Counted from the stretch's first letter, positions 21,180 to 32,302 are shown. The stretch: 64,000 nt of DNA from Ignavibacteriales bacterium (GCA_026390775.1 JAPLFF010000007.1:124001-188000), one strand, 5' to 3'. The notes: generated from the sequence alone by a model not told the origin. Translations and numbers: made by a program.

Positions 21180-21513
21180 TTGCATTACTTTTTTTCAGAT
21201 CATTCAGATAATCGTTTGCTTTCTTAAAAAAACTTTCCCATTTAGTTTTATTGTAGGCATATCTTTCAAGCTCATTCTGAAAATCTTTTTCGACCATTTT
21301 GTATTTGGAGAAGACCATTTGTTTATGTGCCCGGAGTGAATCTGTGTTGGTTGCGTAAGTTTCCTCAACAACTACGTTTTCAACATAAACTTTGATTAAC
21401 GTTTCTTCCGGAATTTTTTCTTTACTGCATCCAAAACAAAAAATAATTACCGAAAAAAATATTACTAAAATATTATTTCTTCTTACTGGCTTCAAATAAA
21501 ATTTTCTTTTCAC
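21172..21513 (-). CDS. Small lipoprotein, DUF4296-like
   Basis: 113 residues from a GTG start; a TTG a few codons later is an alternative start. A hydrophobic stretch ending FCFGCSKEK is a lipoprotein signal with the lipobox cysteine at about residue 29. The mature part is about 85 residues, helical and charged, with a pattern resembling the DUF4296 lipoproteins of Bacteroidota. The start overlaps the end of the rhomboid gene by 41 bp, so it is probably translated from the same transcript. Function unknown. Confidence 0.7.
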   Translation of the reverse strand: MKRKFYLKPVRRNNILVIFFSVIIFCFGCSKEKIPEETLIKVYVENVVVEETYATNTDSLRAHKQMVFSKYKMVEKDFQNELERYAYNKTKWESFFKKANDYLNDLKKSNAIN

Positions 21514-22402
21514 GGTCTGATAAATTTTGATATCCGCTTTTACTTATTTTATCTAGAATTGCATCAATTTCAGCGTCAGTTACAACATCTTCTTTTTTAG
21601 AATCATTGATGTCATAAAATTTTGCATCTTTAACATCTTTTGGTTGTGATTTAAATATATTACGGAATGAGGAACTTGAAAATCCATTACTTGATTTCTT
21701 GAATGTCCCAAATATATTTCCTGCACTTATACGACTTCTTCTATCGTAAAGTATAAAGAAGAAAGCTGTGATTGCACCGCCAATATGAGCGAGATGTGCG
21801 ACAAGACTTTGATTACCAACAGACATAAACTCGATCACTACAAGAAATGCAATCAAATATTTTGCTTTAACTGGAATTAAGAAGTAGACATAAACATAAC
21901 GGTCAGGAAAAAACATTGCGAAAGCAATCATTACACCAAATACTGCACCGGAAGCACCGATAGTTGGTGCCATCCCACCTTCGAATAATGGTGATAAGAA
22001 AAGCTGGATTAATCCTGCACCAATTCCGCATGCAAGATAAAAGATTAAGAATTTCTTAGAACCCATTATGTTTTCTATTTCCATCCCGAACATCCATAAC
22101 ATAAACATATTAAATAGAATATGAGTAAAATTTGCATGCATGAATTGATAAGTCAATAACTGCCAAACGTAAAAGTTGTTGTGGTCACCAAGAATAGGAT
22201 TAAGAGCAAAATATTTTGTGAAAAGGTAATCATAGCTTACTGTGTAACCTTCGACTAAATAAGGGTAAACTATCATTTGCGCAATAAGTTGAATAAAAAA
22301 AACAATCCCATTTGCAAATAATATTTTTTTAAGTACCGGCGGGAAAAAACTAAATCCGCCCATTCCAGATGGTTTGTAATAATCTCTTGAATCTAATCCC
22401 AT
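21473..22402 (-). CDS. Rhomboid-family intramembrane serine protease
   Basis: 309 residues with about six membrane segments between residues 25 and 215. The catalytic serine motif GASGAVFGV and the partner histidine in AHLAHIGGA are both present, as is the HILFNMFMLWMFG segment with the conserved His/Asn of TM2. Such enzymes cut membrane proteins within the bilayer. The C-terminal about 90 residues are soluble and charged and end in SDREKKILFEASKKK, which resembles a DUF6576-type tail seen after bacterial rhomboids. It lies upstream of the lipoprotein gene with which it overlaps. Confidence 0.93.
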   Translation of the reverse strand: MGLDSRDYYKPSGMGGFSFFPPVLKKILFANGIVFFIQLIAQMIVYPYLVEGYTVSYDYLFTKYFALNPILGDHNNFYVWQLLTYQFMHANFTHILFNMFMLWMFGMEIENIMGSKKFLIFYLACGIGAGLIQLFLSPLFEGGMAPTIGASGAVFGVMIAFAMFFPDRYVYVYFLIPVKAKYLIAFLVVIEFMSVGNQSLVAHLAHIGGAITAFFFILYDRRSRISAGNIFGTFKKSSNGFSSSSFRNIFKSQPKDVKDAKFYDINDSKKEDVVTDAEIDAILDKISKSGYQNLSDREKKILFEASKKK

Positions 22403-22534
22403 TTAATTTTCCGTTCTTTCTATTATGATATTAATATTTATTTAACAATTAGACAAATATAAAAGTTCGCAAAGAACTGAAGAACAGGATCAAGAGCACG
22501 ATCAAGAAAAACTATCATTCTCTTGCTCTTAATC

Positions 22535-23743
22535 TTACCCTAAATTATTATCATCGTTCAAAGCTTCAACACCAGGTAAAACTTTCCCTTCTAAGAATTC
22601 TAAAGATGCACCGCCGCCTGTTGAAACATGAGAAACTTTATCATCCAATCCAGCTTTTTTTATAGCAGCAGCAGAATCGCCTCCGCCTATAATTGTTACG
22701 GCTCCTTTAGCAGTTGCTTCTGCTAAAGCTGCGGCAATCGTATTTGTCCCTTTTGCAAAATTATCAAACTCAAATACTCCCATCGGTCCATTCCAGATCA
22801 CAGTTTTACTTTTAAGAATTATATCTTTGAATTCTTCAATTGTTTTTGGACCAATATCCAAACCCATTTTATCAGCCGGAATTTTATCCGCATCAACAAT
22901 AGATGATGGTGATTCATTCTTAAATTCAGCTGCTACAACATTATCTTTTGGCAAAATAACTTTCGCTTTTGATGTTTTGAATTTCACTAACATCTCTTTT
23001 GCAAGTTCAACTTTTTCAGCTTCAAGTAAAGATGTTCCAATTTCATATCCCATTGCTTTGTAAAAAGTATATGCCATTCCCCCGCCGATTAAAAGATTAT
23101 CAACTTTGGGCAAAAGATTTTCGATCACGTCAATCTTTCCGGATATTTTTGAACCGCCGAGAATTGCTGTAAATGGACGAACCGGATTAGAAATAGCTTC
23201 GCCAAGGTATTCGAGTTCTTTCTGCATCAAATATCCCGAAGCACATACTTTGATAAACTTTGTTACTCCTTCTGTTGATGCATGTGCTCTGTGTGCGCTT
23301 CCGAAAGCATCATTAACATAAACATCACCAAGCTCAGCCAATTGTTTTGCAAATGCGGGATCGTTTTTTTCTTCTTCAGCATGGAAACGTAAATTTTCTA
23401 ATAGTAGAACATCACCATTAGCTAATGAGTTGACTATTGCTTTGACTTGATCACCTATACAATCCGGTGCAAACTTTACATCTTTATCTAACAATTGACC
23501 AAGACGTACAGCAACAGGTTTCAAACTGTATTTTGGATTTGGTCCGCCTTTTGGTCTTCCTAGATGACTCATCAAAATACATCGTCCTCCATCAGAAATT
23601 ATTTTCTTAATTGTCGGCAGTGCGGATGTAATTCTAATATCATCTGTGATCTGAAGATTTTCATCAAGCGGAACATTAAAATCTACACGTACAAGTACGC
23701 GTTTACCTTTTAGATTAACTTTGTCAATACTTAATTTTTTCAT
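22535..23743 (-). CDS. pgk: Phosphoglycerate kinase
   Basis: 402 residues, the usual length. [13 protein letters not shown] and [11 protein letters not shown] at the N-terminus, [15 protein letters not shown], the [11 protein letters not shown] segment, and [13 protein letters not shown] and [17 protein letters not shown]-type end motifs (here [17 protein letters not shown]) mark both lobes. It transfers phosphate from 1,3-bisphosphoglycerate to ADP in glycolysis. It follows gap on the same strand, but a strong intrinsic terminator sits in the 88-bp spacer, so pgk is either reached by read-through or has its own promoter. Confidence 0.98.
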   Translation of the reverse strand: MKKLSIDKVNLKGKRVLVRVDFNVPLDENLQITDDIRITSALPTIKKIISDGGRCILMSHLGRPKGGPNPKYSLKPVAVRLGQLLDKDVKFAPDCIGDQVKAIVNSLANGDVLLLENLRFHAEEEKNDPAFAKQLAELGDVYVNDAFGSAHRAHASTEGVTKFIKVCASGYLMQKELEYLGEAISNPVRPFTAILGGSKISGKIDVIENLLPKVDNLLIGGGMAYTFYKAMGYEIGTSLLEAEKVELAKEMLVKFKTSKAKVILPKDNVVAAEFKNESPSSIVDADKIPADKMGLDIGPKTIEEFKDIILKSKTVIWNGPMGVFEFDNFAKGTNTIAAALAEATAKGAVTIIGGGDSAAAIKKAGLDDKVSHVSTGGGASLEFLEGKVLPGVEALNDDNNLG

Positions 23744-23772
23744 TTTTATTTCTCCGGTTCAAAATCAAAAAC

Positions 23773-23810
23773 TAAAAAAAAGACGCAGCCAAAACTTTGG
23801 TCTGCGTCTT
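23773..23810 (-). terminator. Intrinsic terminator between gap and pgk
   Basis: Inverted repeat AAGACGCAG (23780-23788) / CTGCGTCTT (23802-23810), extended inward by CAAA/TTTG. On the minus strand it is followed by eight T residues (complement of 23773-23780). It should end or attenuate the gap transcript before pgk. Confidence 0.88.
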
Positions 23811-23831
23811 GGCTAAGAATATTTTTTCTAA

Positions 23832-24929
<1,098 letters not shown>

Positions 24930-25088
24930 TCAAATATATACATTCAAAAAAGAAGATTCAATTTGATCGGTTTTAGAAATTATCTTTTCATTAATGATTG
25001 TTGATTTGATCTGAAAAAATTATCTTGTGTGTGTAAGTGCAAAAATTTATCTATAAAAGATAAAGCTAACCAGCTACAGAGGTGCTAA

Positions 25089-25769
25089 ATGTCTTCATCA
25101 AAATTTTTATCATATGTACCAATTTTTTCTGATCTCCCGACAGAAACTCTAACAATGATCGAGAAGATTGGAACTATAAAGATGTATAAAAAGAATGATG
25201 TGGTTCTTATGGAAGAAGAAGCAGGTACCGCACTTTTCGTAATTGTAAAAGGAAAAGTAAAAGTTGCCCGCTCAAGCAACGACGGACGCGAAGTAATTTT
25301 GACTATCCTCTCCGAAAGTGACTTCTTTGGCGAAATGGCAATTCTCGATGGATTAACCCGATCCGCAACTGTTACATCAATTGAAGAATCAGAATTATTT
25401 TTGATCCAGCGGAATGATTTTTTAAATTTGCTCCGTGAATTCCCCGAGATTTCAATTTCATTACTACAAGAACTTACAAAACGTCTCCGTTCTGCAGATG
25501 CTAAAATTAAAGCACTCTCATTAAAAGATGCAGAAGGAAAAGTAGCAACTGTAATTTTGCAATTAGCCGATGATATCGGTAGAATAAAACACGGAAAAGT
25601 TGAGATTGAAAAACTTCCACTTCAGCAGGATTTAGCTAACATGGCCGGTACATCCCGGGAGACAATATCAAGAACGTTACATTCGTTTGCGAAAAAAGGA
25701 TTGATAGAATTAGACGGTACTAAACTATCCATTCTTGATTACGAAAAATTTAAGGAAAAGTTTATCTAA
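25089..25769 (+). CDS. Crp/Fnr-family transcriptional regulator
   Basis: 226 residues. Residues about 10-125 form a cyclic-nucleotide-binding-like barrel with GEMAILDGLTRSATV in the position of the phosphate-binding cassette; residues about 150-220 form the Crp-type winged helix with recognition helix SRETISRTLHSF. There are no Fnr-type iron-sulfur cysteines at the N-terminus, so an FNR-like oxygen sensor is unlikely; the effector is unknown. It is divergent from gap and is followed 1 bp later by the PHP gene, with whose 5' leader it overlaps. Confidence 0.93.
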   Translation: MSSSKFLSYVPIFSDLPTETLTMIEKIGTIKMYKKNDVVLMEEEAGTALFVIVKGKVKVARSSNDGREVILTILSESDFFGEMAILDGLTRSATVTSIEESELFLIQRNDFLNLLREFPEISISLLQELTKRLRSADAKIKALSLKDAEGKVATVILQLADDIGRIKHGKVEIEKLPLQQDLANMAGTSRETISRTLHSFAKKGLIELDGTKLSILDYEKFKEKFI

Positions 25770-25770
25770 C

Positions 25771-26601
25771 ATGCCCGCTAAGATTGATCTTCATACTCAT
25801 ACAAATCTTTCCGATGGTGCTCTTTCGCCAATTGAACTTGTTCAAAAAGCATATGAACGGGGTCTGGATATTATCAGTATTACCGACCACGATAGTGTTA
25901 ACGGGATTAAAGAAGCTACTGCTTATGCAAAGGAATTAGGAATTGATGTTGTAACAGGATTAGAAATAAGTACAGATCTTGATGATAAAGAGATTCATCT
26001 TCTTGCATACTTTATTGATATTGATCATGAAGAATTACAAAAGTATCTCAGTTTTTTTCGTGATGAACGAATTCATCGGGCGAAAAGAATTGTTCAAAAA
26101 TTAAGAAATCTTGGTTTATCAATTAAGCTTGATGATGTTTTAGACAGGGCAAAAAATTCTGCTGTCGGAAGACCCCACATCGCATACACTATGGTTGATC
26201 TTGGATTAATTCAGAATTATCAACAAGCATTTGATAAATATATTGGGGATTACGGACCTGCATACGAGCGAAAGATTCATGTTTCACCGCAGAGCGCCTT
26301 AAAACTTATTAACGACGCTGGCGGACTTTCATTCATTGCTCATCCAGGATATATGAAAGAAAATTTATTGTTAAGTTTAATTAAAGCCGGTGTGGATGGA
26401 ATAGAATGTATACATCCAAGTCATAGTGAAAACCAGGTACAATTTTACCGCGGGATAGTAAATCAATATTGTCTTCTTGAATCCGGCGGTTCAGATTTTC
26501 ATGGCGGGAAAAAAGCTGATGATGAAAACTTAGGTAAGTTCTTCATAGGGCACAATCAACTTGAAGCAATGAGAAAAATGCTTCATAAAAATAGTGCGTA
26601 A
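25771..26601 (+). CDS. PHP-domain phosphoesterase (RNase AM/YciV-like)
   Basis: The ATG at 25771 is chosen over an upstream in-frame ATG inside the regulator gene because AAGGAAAAG precedes it at 25751-25760 and the protein then begins MPAKIDLHTHTNLSDG, right at the PHP fold. It is 276 residues. Metal-binding motifs DLHTHTNLSDG, ITDHDSV, GLEIST and the late FIAHPGY and GGSDFHGG are present, an arrangement typical of the COG0613 PHP enzymes that include the E. coli 5'-3' exoribonuclease RNase AM. The substrate here is inferred, either 3',5'-nucleotides or RNA ends. It is co-transcribed with the Crp-type gene. Confidence 0.9.
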   Translation: MPAKIDLHTHTNLSDGALSPIELVQKAYERGLDIISITDHDSVNGIKEATAYAKELGIDVVTGLEISTDLDDKEIHLLAYFIDIDHEELQKYLSFFRDERIHRAKRIVQKLRNLGLSIKLDDVLDRAKNSAVGRPHIAYTMVDLGLIQNYQQAFDKYIGDYGPAYERKIHVSPQSALKLINDAGGLSFIAHPGYMKENLLLSLIKAGVDGIECIHPSHSENQVQFYRGIVNQYCLLESGGSDFHGGKKADDENLGKFFIGHNQLEAMRKMLHKNSA

Positions 26602-26615
26602 TACGACTCATCAAT

Positions 26616-27605
26616 GTGAATAAAAAAAAATTATTAAAGCTCAGTATCGTTAATGTTCTAATCATTTTATTACTCTTTCTGCTTTTAGAGATTACTGTAC
26701 GTTTATTATTTCCGCAAATTCATTTATCAGGTTCAAGTTCAGCTTTATTTAAAGACAGCGTTTATTTTAATTCCGCAGGATTAGTTCCAAATTCAATTGG
26801 TACAAGTTACGGTGTAAAAAAAGAAGTTAATTCCAATGGTTTCTGGAAATACAATAATTCATCACCATCAATCGATAAAAAAAAGAAATGGCTCTTTCTT
26901 GGTGATTCGATTACAATGGGAATAGGTGTTGATAATGATTCTACTTTTCCTGGAATAATTAATTCGGAAATAGATAATGTTGAGATTCTAAATTCCGCTA
27001 TGATTGGGTACTCGAGCTTAGATTATTTAAATATTGTGAAGAAACTAATTCAAAAAGATGGTAATGTAATTGGAGTACAAAAAATATTTATTTTCTGGTG
27101 CTTAAATGATATTTATGATTTTTACCCAACATCTAATTCACCCGACTATCGCGAAAAAGGTATTTTAGGAAAAGTTGTTAAATTTTTAAGCGCCAACCTT
27201 AAAACATGGCAACTTCTTAAAGAACTATTTTCTGATAGACAAAGAGATTATTTTTTATACGATTATCAATTCTATGAATATTCAAATCCATTATTTAATA
27301 AATCAATAGCGAATATTGAGAAATGTGCATCTATTGCTCGATTAAATAATATTGATATTAGTGTTATTATTCTTCCATACGAATATCAAATTAGGAATTT
27401 TAACAAGAAAGAACTGTTCCTTCCGCAACAATTGTTTCAAAAGAAGTTTGAATCAATTGGTATTAAAATTTATGATATCTTGAAAGATCTCAAACCTTAT
27501 ATGAATAATTCTAAATCTTTATACCTTTTTGGCGATGGAATTCACTTTTCTGAACAAGGACATAAATTAATCTCCAAAATTTTGCTAACTCGATTCTTGA
27601 ATTAG
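26616..27605 (+). CDS. Membrane-anchored SGNH/GDSL hydrolase
   Basis: 329 residues from a GTG start (the ATG two bases earlier is out of frame and stops at once). A membrane helix at about residues 9-30 anchors it. The catalytic motifs are FLGDSITMG (Ser), WCLND (Asn) and GDGIHFSEQGH (Asp and His), so all blocks of the SGNH fold are present. Such proteins are esterases or O-acetyl transferases/esterases acting on sugars or lipids outside the membrane; the substrate is not evident. It sits 14 bp after the PHP gene. Confidence 0.87.
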   Translation: MNKKKLLKLSIVNVLIILLLFLLLEITVRLLFPQIHLSGSSSALFKDSVYFNSAGLVPNSIGTSYGVKKEVNSNGFWKYNNSSPSIDKKKKWLFLGDSITMGIGVDNDSTFPGIINSEIDNVEILNSAMIGYSSLDYLNIVKKLIQKDGNVIGVQKIFIFWCLNDIYDFYPTSNSPDYREKGILGKVVKFLSANLKTWQLLKELFSDRQRDYFLYDYQFYEYSNPLFNKSIANIEKCASIARLNNIDISVIILPYEYQIRNFNKKELFLPQQLFQKKFESIGIKIYDILKDLKPYMNNSKSLYLFGDGIHFSEQGHKLISKILLTRFLN

Positions 27606-27762
27606 AAGATATATTTTTGATATATTGCAAATGAAATCAAAATAACTTTCCTCCCTAAAAATTGGAGCTATCCAAGGAAAAATTTTACTCTTAGTTCATT
27701 CTGAAAATACTAAATTTGTTTTGCGTCTTTTATATCATTAACCTAAATCATAAGAGGAATTA

Positions 27763-29970
27763 ATGCGAGCTATCAAAGTTTGCTTGATTATTATTTCATT
27801 TACCTATTCAATGAGTGCACAAACAATCGGTACATGGAAAATTTACTCCGACATGAAAAATGTATCGGCTGCAGCATTTTCATCATCAAATATATGGGCT
27901 GCTACAAGTGGAGGCGCTTTTAAATTCAATACTTCGGATAGTTCATACACTATAATGACTAAAGCGGATGGATTCAACAGCCAAGCACTAACTTCTGTCG
28001 CTGTTGATAATGAAAATAAAATTTGGTTCGGGTCGCAAGAGGGATATATAAATGTCTTTGATCCAAGTGATAATTCAATAAAAAGAATAATCGACATCTT
28101 TAATTCGGATAAGAACCAAAAACAGATCAATGATTTATTTATTAAGGGCGACACAGTTTTTGTTTCTATCGATTTCGGACTATTATTGATAAATGCTAAA
28201 ACACTTTCGATATATGATTCATTTTTAAAACTCGGTAACTTTCCAGCCGAATCAAAAATATTAAGCTCTTATAAATCTAATCTTATTTATGCTTGTACCG
28301 AAAGCGGTGTTGCAGTTCAAAAAGTAGGGGCGCAAAATTTATCCGCACCTGAATCGTGGGATACATATCAATTTGGAATAAGTTTACCCGCACAATCAGT
28401 AAGTCGAATTTTAGAATTCAACGGTCAGATTTTATTAGGAACATCAAATGGAATTTATCGTTTTGTAAATAGAGCATGGCAAGTATACGCTCTTCAAGGT
28501 TCTACAATTAATGATATGATAGTTATCGGAAATATTCTCTATTTAACTTCCAACAATCAGTTAATCCAATTCACAAATAGTCAACCTTCGGTAGTTTACC
28601 AAAATAATGATGTTACATTTCACACAATTGCCGGATCTGTAAATCAAGGAATTTATATTTCAACAGACAGCGGATTGATCCAATTTAAAAACAATAAATC
28701 AAAAATCCGTTATCCCAATGGGCCGCAAAACAATTCATTTGTAAATCTCTCTGTAGATCCAATTGGAAATTTGTGGGTTGCAACCGGTAAAGATGTCGGT
28801 GGTGTGGGGTTTTTTAAATTTGATGGAAACCAATGGACCGTTTTTAATAAAGCTAATTATCCGCAAATACCATCAGATGCTTATTATAATGTTTATGCCG
28901 GTCCCGATTCAGCTGTTTATTTGTCAAATTGGGGAATGGGGGTTACAGTTTTTAAGAATAATAATTTTGAGTTTTATTCAAAAAATAATAGCTCTATTTC
29001 CGGTTTTGTAGATGATACAAACTTTGTTCCTATATCTGACATTAAAACTGACTCAAAAGGAAATATGTGGATACTTGTAAATTCAGCTGCAACAAGAAAT
29101 CCATTAAGTGTTTATACAAAACAAAAACAGTGGTACAAATATTCATTTTCAAATCCATACATAGGTTCTGATGCTACAGAAAAAATGGTTATAGATCAAT
29201 TTGATACTAAATGGTTTGTAACCATCAGCGGTAATAGCGGATTATATTACTTCAATGAGAATAAGACATTCACAAACTCTAGCGATGATACACAAGGTTA
29301 CATAGATGGGTTACTCAGTAATCTTGTTTCATCTCTTGCTGTTGATCGTAAAGGTTATTTGTGGATCGGGACAAATGTCGGCGTAAATGTTATACTAGAT
29401 CCTTCGAAACCAAAAGTTACGAGCAATTTAGGATTAGCGCTGAGGAATCAGACAGTTACTTGTATTGCGGTTGATCCGTTGGACAATAAATGGTTTGGTA
29501 CTAAGCAAGGTGTTTTTGTTTTATCTTCAGACGGTATTCAAGTAATGAATCAATATAATTCTAAAAACAGTCCTTTACCTAATGACGATATCAAAAGTAT
29601 TGCAATTGATGCGAAGAACGGAATCGTATATATCGGGACCGACAATGGTTTGGCAGCACTACAAACATCATCAATGCAACCGTTACAAAGTTTTGATCAG
29701 TTGCTGGTTTATCCAAATCCGTTTATTCCAGGCGATAATAATGTTACATCTCTAACAATTGACGGATTGATCAGAAACAGCAGTATTAAAATATTAAGTA
29801 TCAGCGGTAACCTAATTAGAGAAATTAAAACACCCGGCGGCAAGATCGCTTTTTGGGATGGGAAAGATTTAAATGGCAATACTGTCCCTACCGGTATTTA
29901 TATAATTGTTGCTTATGATGAAGAAGCTAATAATGTAAAAACTTCTAAAGTGGCAGTTATTAGGAAATAA
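27763..29970 (+). CDS. PorZ-like two-component-regulator-propeller protein with T9SS-type C-terminal domain
   Basis: 735 residues; AAGAGGAA precedes the ATG. Signal peptide ends MSAQ (about residue 19). The start GTWKIYSDMKNVSAAAF and repeats like GNLWVATG, GNMWILV, GYLWIGTNVGV, NKWFGTKQGV and GIVYIGTDNGL make two beta-propellers of the regulator-propeller type. The last about 85 residues (VYPNPFIPG, then GIYIIVAYDEE) are a T9SS-type sorting/beta-sandwich domain. This is the layout of PorZ, the surface component that delivers anionic lipopolysaccharide for attachment of T9SS cargo. Assignment as the true PorZ is inference; other propeller proteins share the layout. Confidence 0.78.
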   Translation: MRAIKVCLIIISFTYSMSAQTIGTWKIYSDMKNVSAAAFSSSNIWAATSGGAFKFNTSDSSYTIMTKADGFNSQALTSVAVDNENKIWFGSQEGYINVFDPSDNSIKRIIDIFNSDKNQKQINDLFIKGDTVFVSIDFGLLLINAKTLSIYDSFLKLGNFPAESKILSSYKSNLIYACTESGVAVQKVGAQNLSAPESWDTYQFGISLPAQSVSRILEFNGQILLGTSNGIYRFVNRAWQVYALQGSTINDMIVIGNILYLTSNNQLIQFTNSQPSVVYQNNDVTFHTIAGSVNQGIYISTDSGLIQFKNNKSKIRYPNGPQNNSFVNLSVDPIGNLWVATGKDVGGVGFFKFDGNQWTVFNKANYPQIPSDAYYNVYAGPDSAVYLSNWGMGVTVFKNNNFEFYSKNNSSISGFVDDTNFVPISDIKTDSKGNMWILVNSAATRNPLSVYTKQKQWYKYSFSNPYIGSDATEKMVIDQFDTKWFVTISGNSGLYYFNENKTFTNSSDDTQGYIDGLLSNLVSSLAVDRKGYLWIGTNVGVNVILDPSKPKVTSNLGLALRNQTVTCIAVDPLDNKWFGTKQGVFVLSSDGIQVMNQYNSKNSPLPNDDIKSIAIDAKNGIVYIGTDNGLAALQTSSMQPLQSFDQLLVYPNPFIPGDNNVTSLTIDGLIRNSSIKILSISGNLIREIKTPGGKIAFWDGKDLNGNTVPTGIYIIVAYDEEANNVKTSKVAVIRK

Positions 29971-30010
29971 ATTCTCCAAGTTTCTTCTTGGATCTTGATG
30001 CTGGATAAAA

Positions 30011-31954
30011 ATGATTGATATAAAAAATCTTTCCATTCAATTCACAGGTGAAAATCTTTTTGAGAATGTAAACCTCAAGATTGCAAAACATGATAAGATT
30101 GCACTTGTCGGATCTAACGGAACAGGTAAATCTACTTTCCTAAAACTTCTTAATGGTATCGAAATACCCGAATCCGGTTTAATCATAAAACAGAAAGGGA
30201 TTACAATCGGTTATCTTCCTCAGGATCTAATTGCATTTAAGGGATTTACACTTTTTGAAGAAGTTAAATCTGCAATTCCAAATATCAAAGCTCTTGAAGA
30301 ACGGGAAATAGAAATTATTGACGGCTTAAACCTACCCGGACTTTTAGATGATGATAGAGAAGAATTATTGGAAGAGCTCGGAGAGATTCATCATAAGAAA
30401 GATGAGATTGATTTTTATTCTACTGATTCAAGAATTGAAAAAGTTCTTGATGGACTCGGATTTAAAAAACAAGATTTTCCACGGAAGACGGATGAATTTT
30501 CCGGGGGTTGGCAAATGCGCATTCAGCTTGCTCAGATACTTCTCGCTGAAAATGATTTGATACTTCTTGATGAGCCGACAAATCACTTAGATATTGATAC
30601 ACTTACCTGGCTCGAAGATTTTCTGCAAGAATTTAAAGGCGCATTGATTCTTGTATCGCATGATAGACATTTTGTTAATTCAGTTACTAATAAAACTCTT
30701 GAGGTATTTGAAAAGAAGATCAATTTTTTCCCGGGTAATTACGGAGCTTATTTAAATTTTAAAGATGAACGGGAGATTCAATTACGTGCTCAGCAAAAGA
30801 CTCAAGAAAAGAAGATTAAGGATGTAGAAAAATTCATCGAACGGTTTAGATATAAATCCACTAAAGCAAAACAAGTCCAGAGTAGAATTAAGCAGTTGGA
30901 AAAATTAGATTCGATTTCAATTTCTGAAGAAGAAAAACGAATTGACATCAAATTTCCAGAGCCGCCAAGAAGCGGCGTTCTACCCGTTGAGCTTAAAAAT
31001 GTTTCTTTATCTTACGGAAATCTTCAAGTATTACAAGGAGTGTATCTTCAAATAGAACGCGGTGATAAGATTGCAATTGTTGGACCAAACGGCGCCGGGA
31101 AAACAACTCTTGCAAAGATTATCGGCAGTAAATTAAAAACTACTAGCGGTGAATTAACATACGGACACAATACTTTAGTCTCTTACTACGAACAAGAAGT
31201 TGCTGACGCTCTTAATCCGGAATATGATCTCATTGATACACTCGAAGAAACAAACGATAAGTTAAGTATCGGTCAATTACGATCTATTCTCGGGTCATTC
31301 CTTTTTTCCGGTGATGATGTATTCAAGAAGATTAAAGTTCTTTCCGGAGGAGAAAAGAGCCGCGTTGCACTGGCAAATTTATTATTAACTAAATGTAATC
31401 TGGTAATTCTTGATGAACCAACTAACCACCTTGATTTTTCATCGAAAGAAATTTTGCAGCGTGCACTAATTGATTTTAGCGGTACACTTATTATAGTATC
31501 TCACGACATTGATTTTCTAAAATCAATTACTACTAAAGTTCTTGAGATTCGTAATAGACAGGTAAAATTATTCGTCGGCGGTATTGAATATTATCTACAA
31601 AAGAGAAAAGAGATTGCTGATTCTGAACGCGTTGAGAAATTAAATATCGGACAGAAAACAAACCGCAAAGATCAAAAGAGAGCCGAAGCTGAATTACGAC
31701 AACAGAAATTTTCATTAACGAAAGATTTAAAAGCAAAACTATCCCAGTGCGAGAAAAAAATTAATAAATTAGAAATAGAGAAGAAAAGACTCGAAGAAGA
31801 ACTGACCGACCGGAATATCTTTGACAATCCTCAACTTGTCAAAGAAAAAAATCTTGAGTATCAAAATATTTGTTTAAAACTGGAACCTGAATACAATCTT
31901 TGGACAAAATTAAGTCATCAGATAGAAAAAATTGAAAATAATTTTACGACCTAA
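30011..31954 (+). CDS. ABC-F family ATPase (Uup/EttA class)
   Basis: 647 residues with two ATP-binding cassettes: Walker A GSNGTGKST and GPNGAGKTT, signatures FSGGWQMR and LSGGEKSR, Walker B LILLDEPTNHLDID and LVILDEPTNHLDF. A charged P-site linker joins the cassettes (about residues 245-310) and a C-terminal coiled coil (about residues 560-645) is present as in Uup. There are no membrane segments. ABC-F proteins act on ribosomes or, for Uup, in DNA-related processes; resistance function cannot be inferred from sequence alone. Confidence 0.92.
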   Translation: MIDIKNLSIQFTGENLFENVNLKIAKHDKIALVGSNGTGKSTFLKLLNGIEIPESGLIIKQKGITIGYLPQDLIAFKGFTLFEEVKSAIPNIKALEEREIEIIDGLNLPGLLDDDREELLEELGEIHHKKDEIDFYSTDSRIEKVLDGLGFKKQDFPRKTDEFSGGWQMRIQLAQILLAENDLILLDEPTNHLDIDTLTWLEDFLQEFKGALILVSHDRHFVNSVTNKTLEVFEKKINFFPGNYGAYLNFKDEREIQLRAQQKTQEKKIKDVEKFIERFRYKSTKAKQVQSRIKQLEKLDSISISEEEKRIDIKFPEPPRSGVLPVELKNVSLSYGNLQVLQGVYLQIERGDKIAIVGPNGAGKTTLAKIIGSKLKTTSGELTYGHNTLVSYYEQEVADALNPEYDLIDTLEETNDKLSIGQLRSILGSFLFSGDDVFKKIKVLSGGEKSRVALANLLLTKCNLVILDEPTNHLDFSSKEILQRALIDFSGTLIIVSHDIDFLKSITTKVLEIRNRQVKLFVGGIEYYLQKRKEIADSERVEKLNIGQKTNRKDQKRAEAELRQQKFSLTKDLKAKLSQCEKKINKLEIEKKRLEEELTDRNIFDNPQLVKEKNLEYQNICLKLEPEYNLWTKLSHQIEKIENNFTT

Positions 31955-31955
31955 T

Positions 31956-32144
31956 TTATTTTAAGAATTCTTCTGCTAATGTTATACCTCCGTAAAACGC
32001 CTCATCATCGCCCAGTTTAGTCTTAAAAATTTTTACATGTTGCCGGGTTCTGAAAGTACGGATTCTTTGAAAGCTTTTTTGGTTTTGAGAATCAATTATT
32101 TTAGTACCCCCTAAATCAACTGAAATAAGGAACTGAGAAGCCAT
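31956..32144 (-). pseudogene. Relic of a ROK-family sugar kinase gene (internal deletion)
   Basis: A 62-codon frame with an intact GGAG ribosome-binding site before the ATG. It begins ASQFLISVDLGGTKI, the N-terminal phosphate-binding motif of ROK glucokinases, and ends with KTKLGDDEAFYGGITLAEEF, the C-terminal LGDDAG-IGAA-type motif of the same family. The roughly 250 residues that should lie between, including the sugar site and the zinc motif, are missing, and the frame stays open across the join. It looks like an in-frame internal deletion. A new short protein is possible but less likely. Confidence 0.6.
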
Positions 32145-32302
32145 TAAATCTCCAATTATTCCTAATTATTATGTCATCAAGCTAAAAAATGAAAGAAAAT
32201 ATTTATAAATTCATATTGTGATTGAGGTAATTATGGTAAAAGAATAAAGAAAATCAGTTTCTAAAACAAGATAACAAGTTTTAATTTATCAAAGGAGAAG
32301 TA

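Noticed and set aside
22480-22535. Possible terminator after pgk from CAAGAGCA and TTGCTCTT strings
   Set aside because: The loop between the arms is too long and there is no T-run; it looks like a direct-repeat stretch.
27711-27718. TAAATTTG before the PorZ-like gene (and at 38905-38912) as Bacteroidota-type -7 boxes
   Set aside because: No TTTG-type -33 box at the right distance in either case, so chance in AT-rich DNA is likely.
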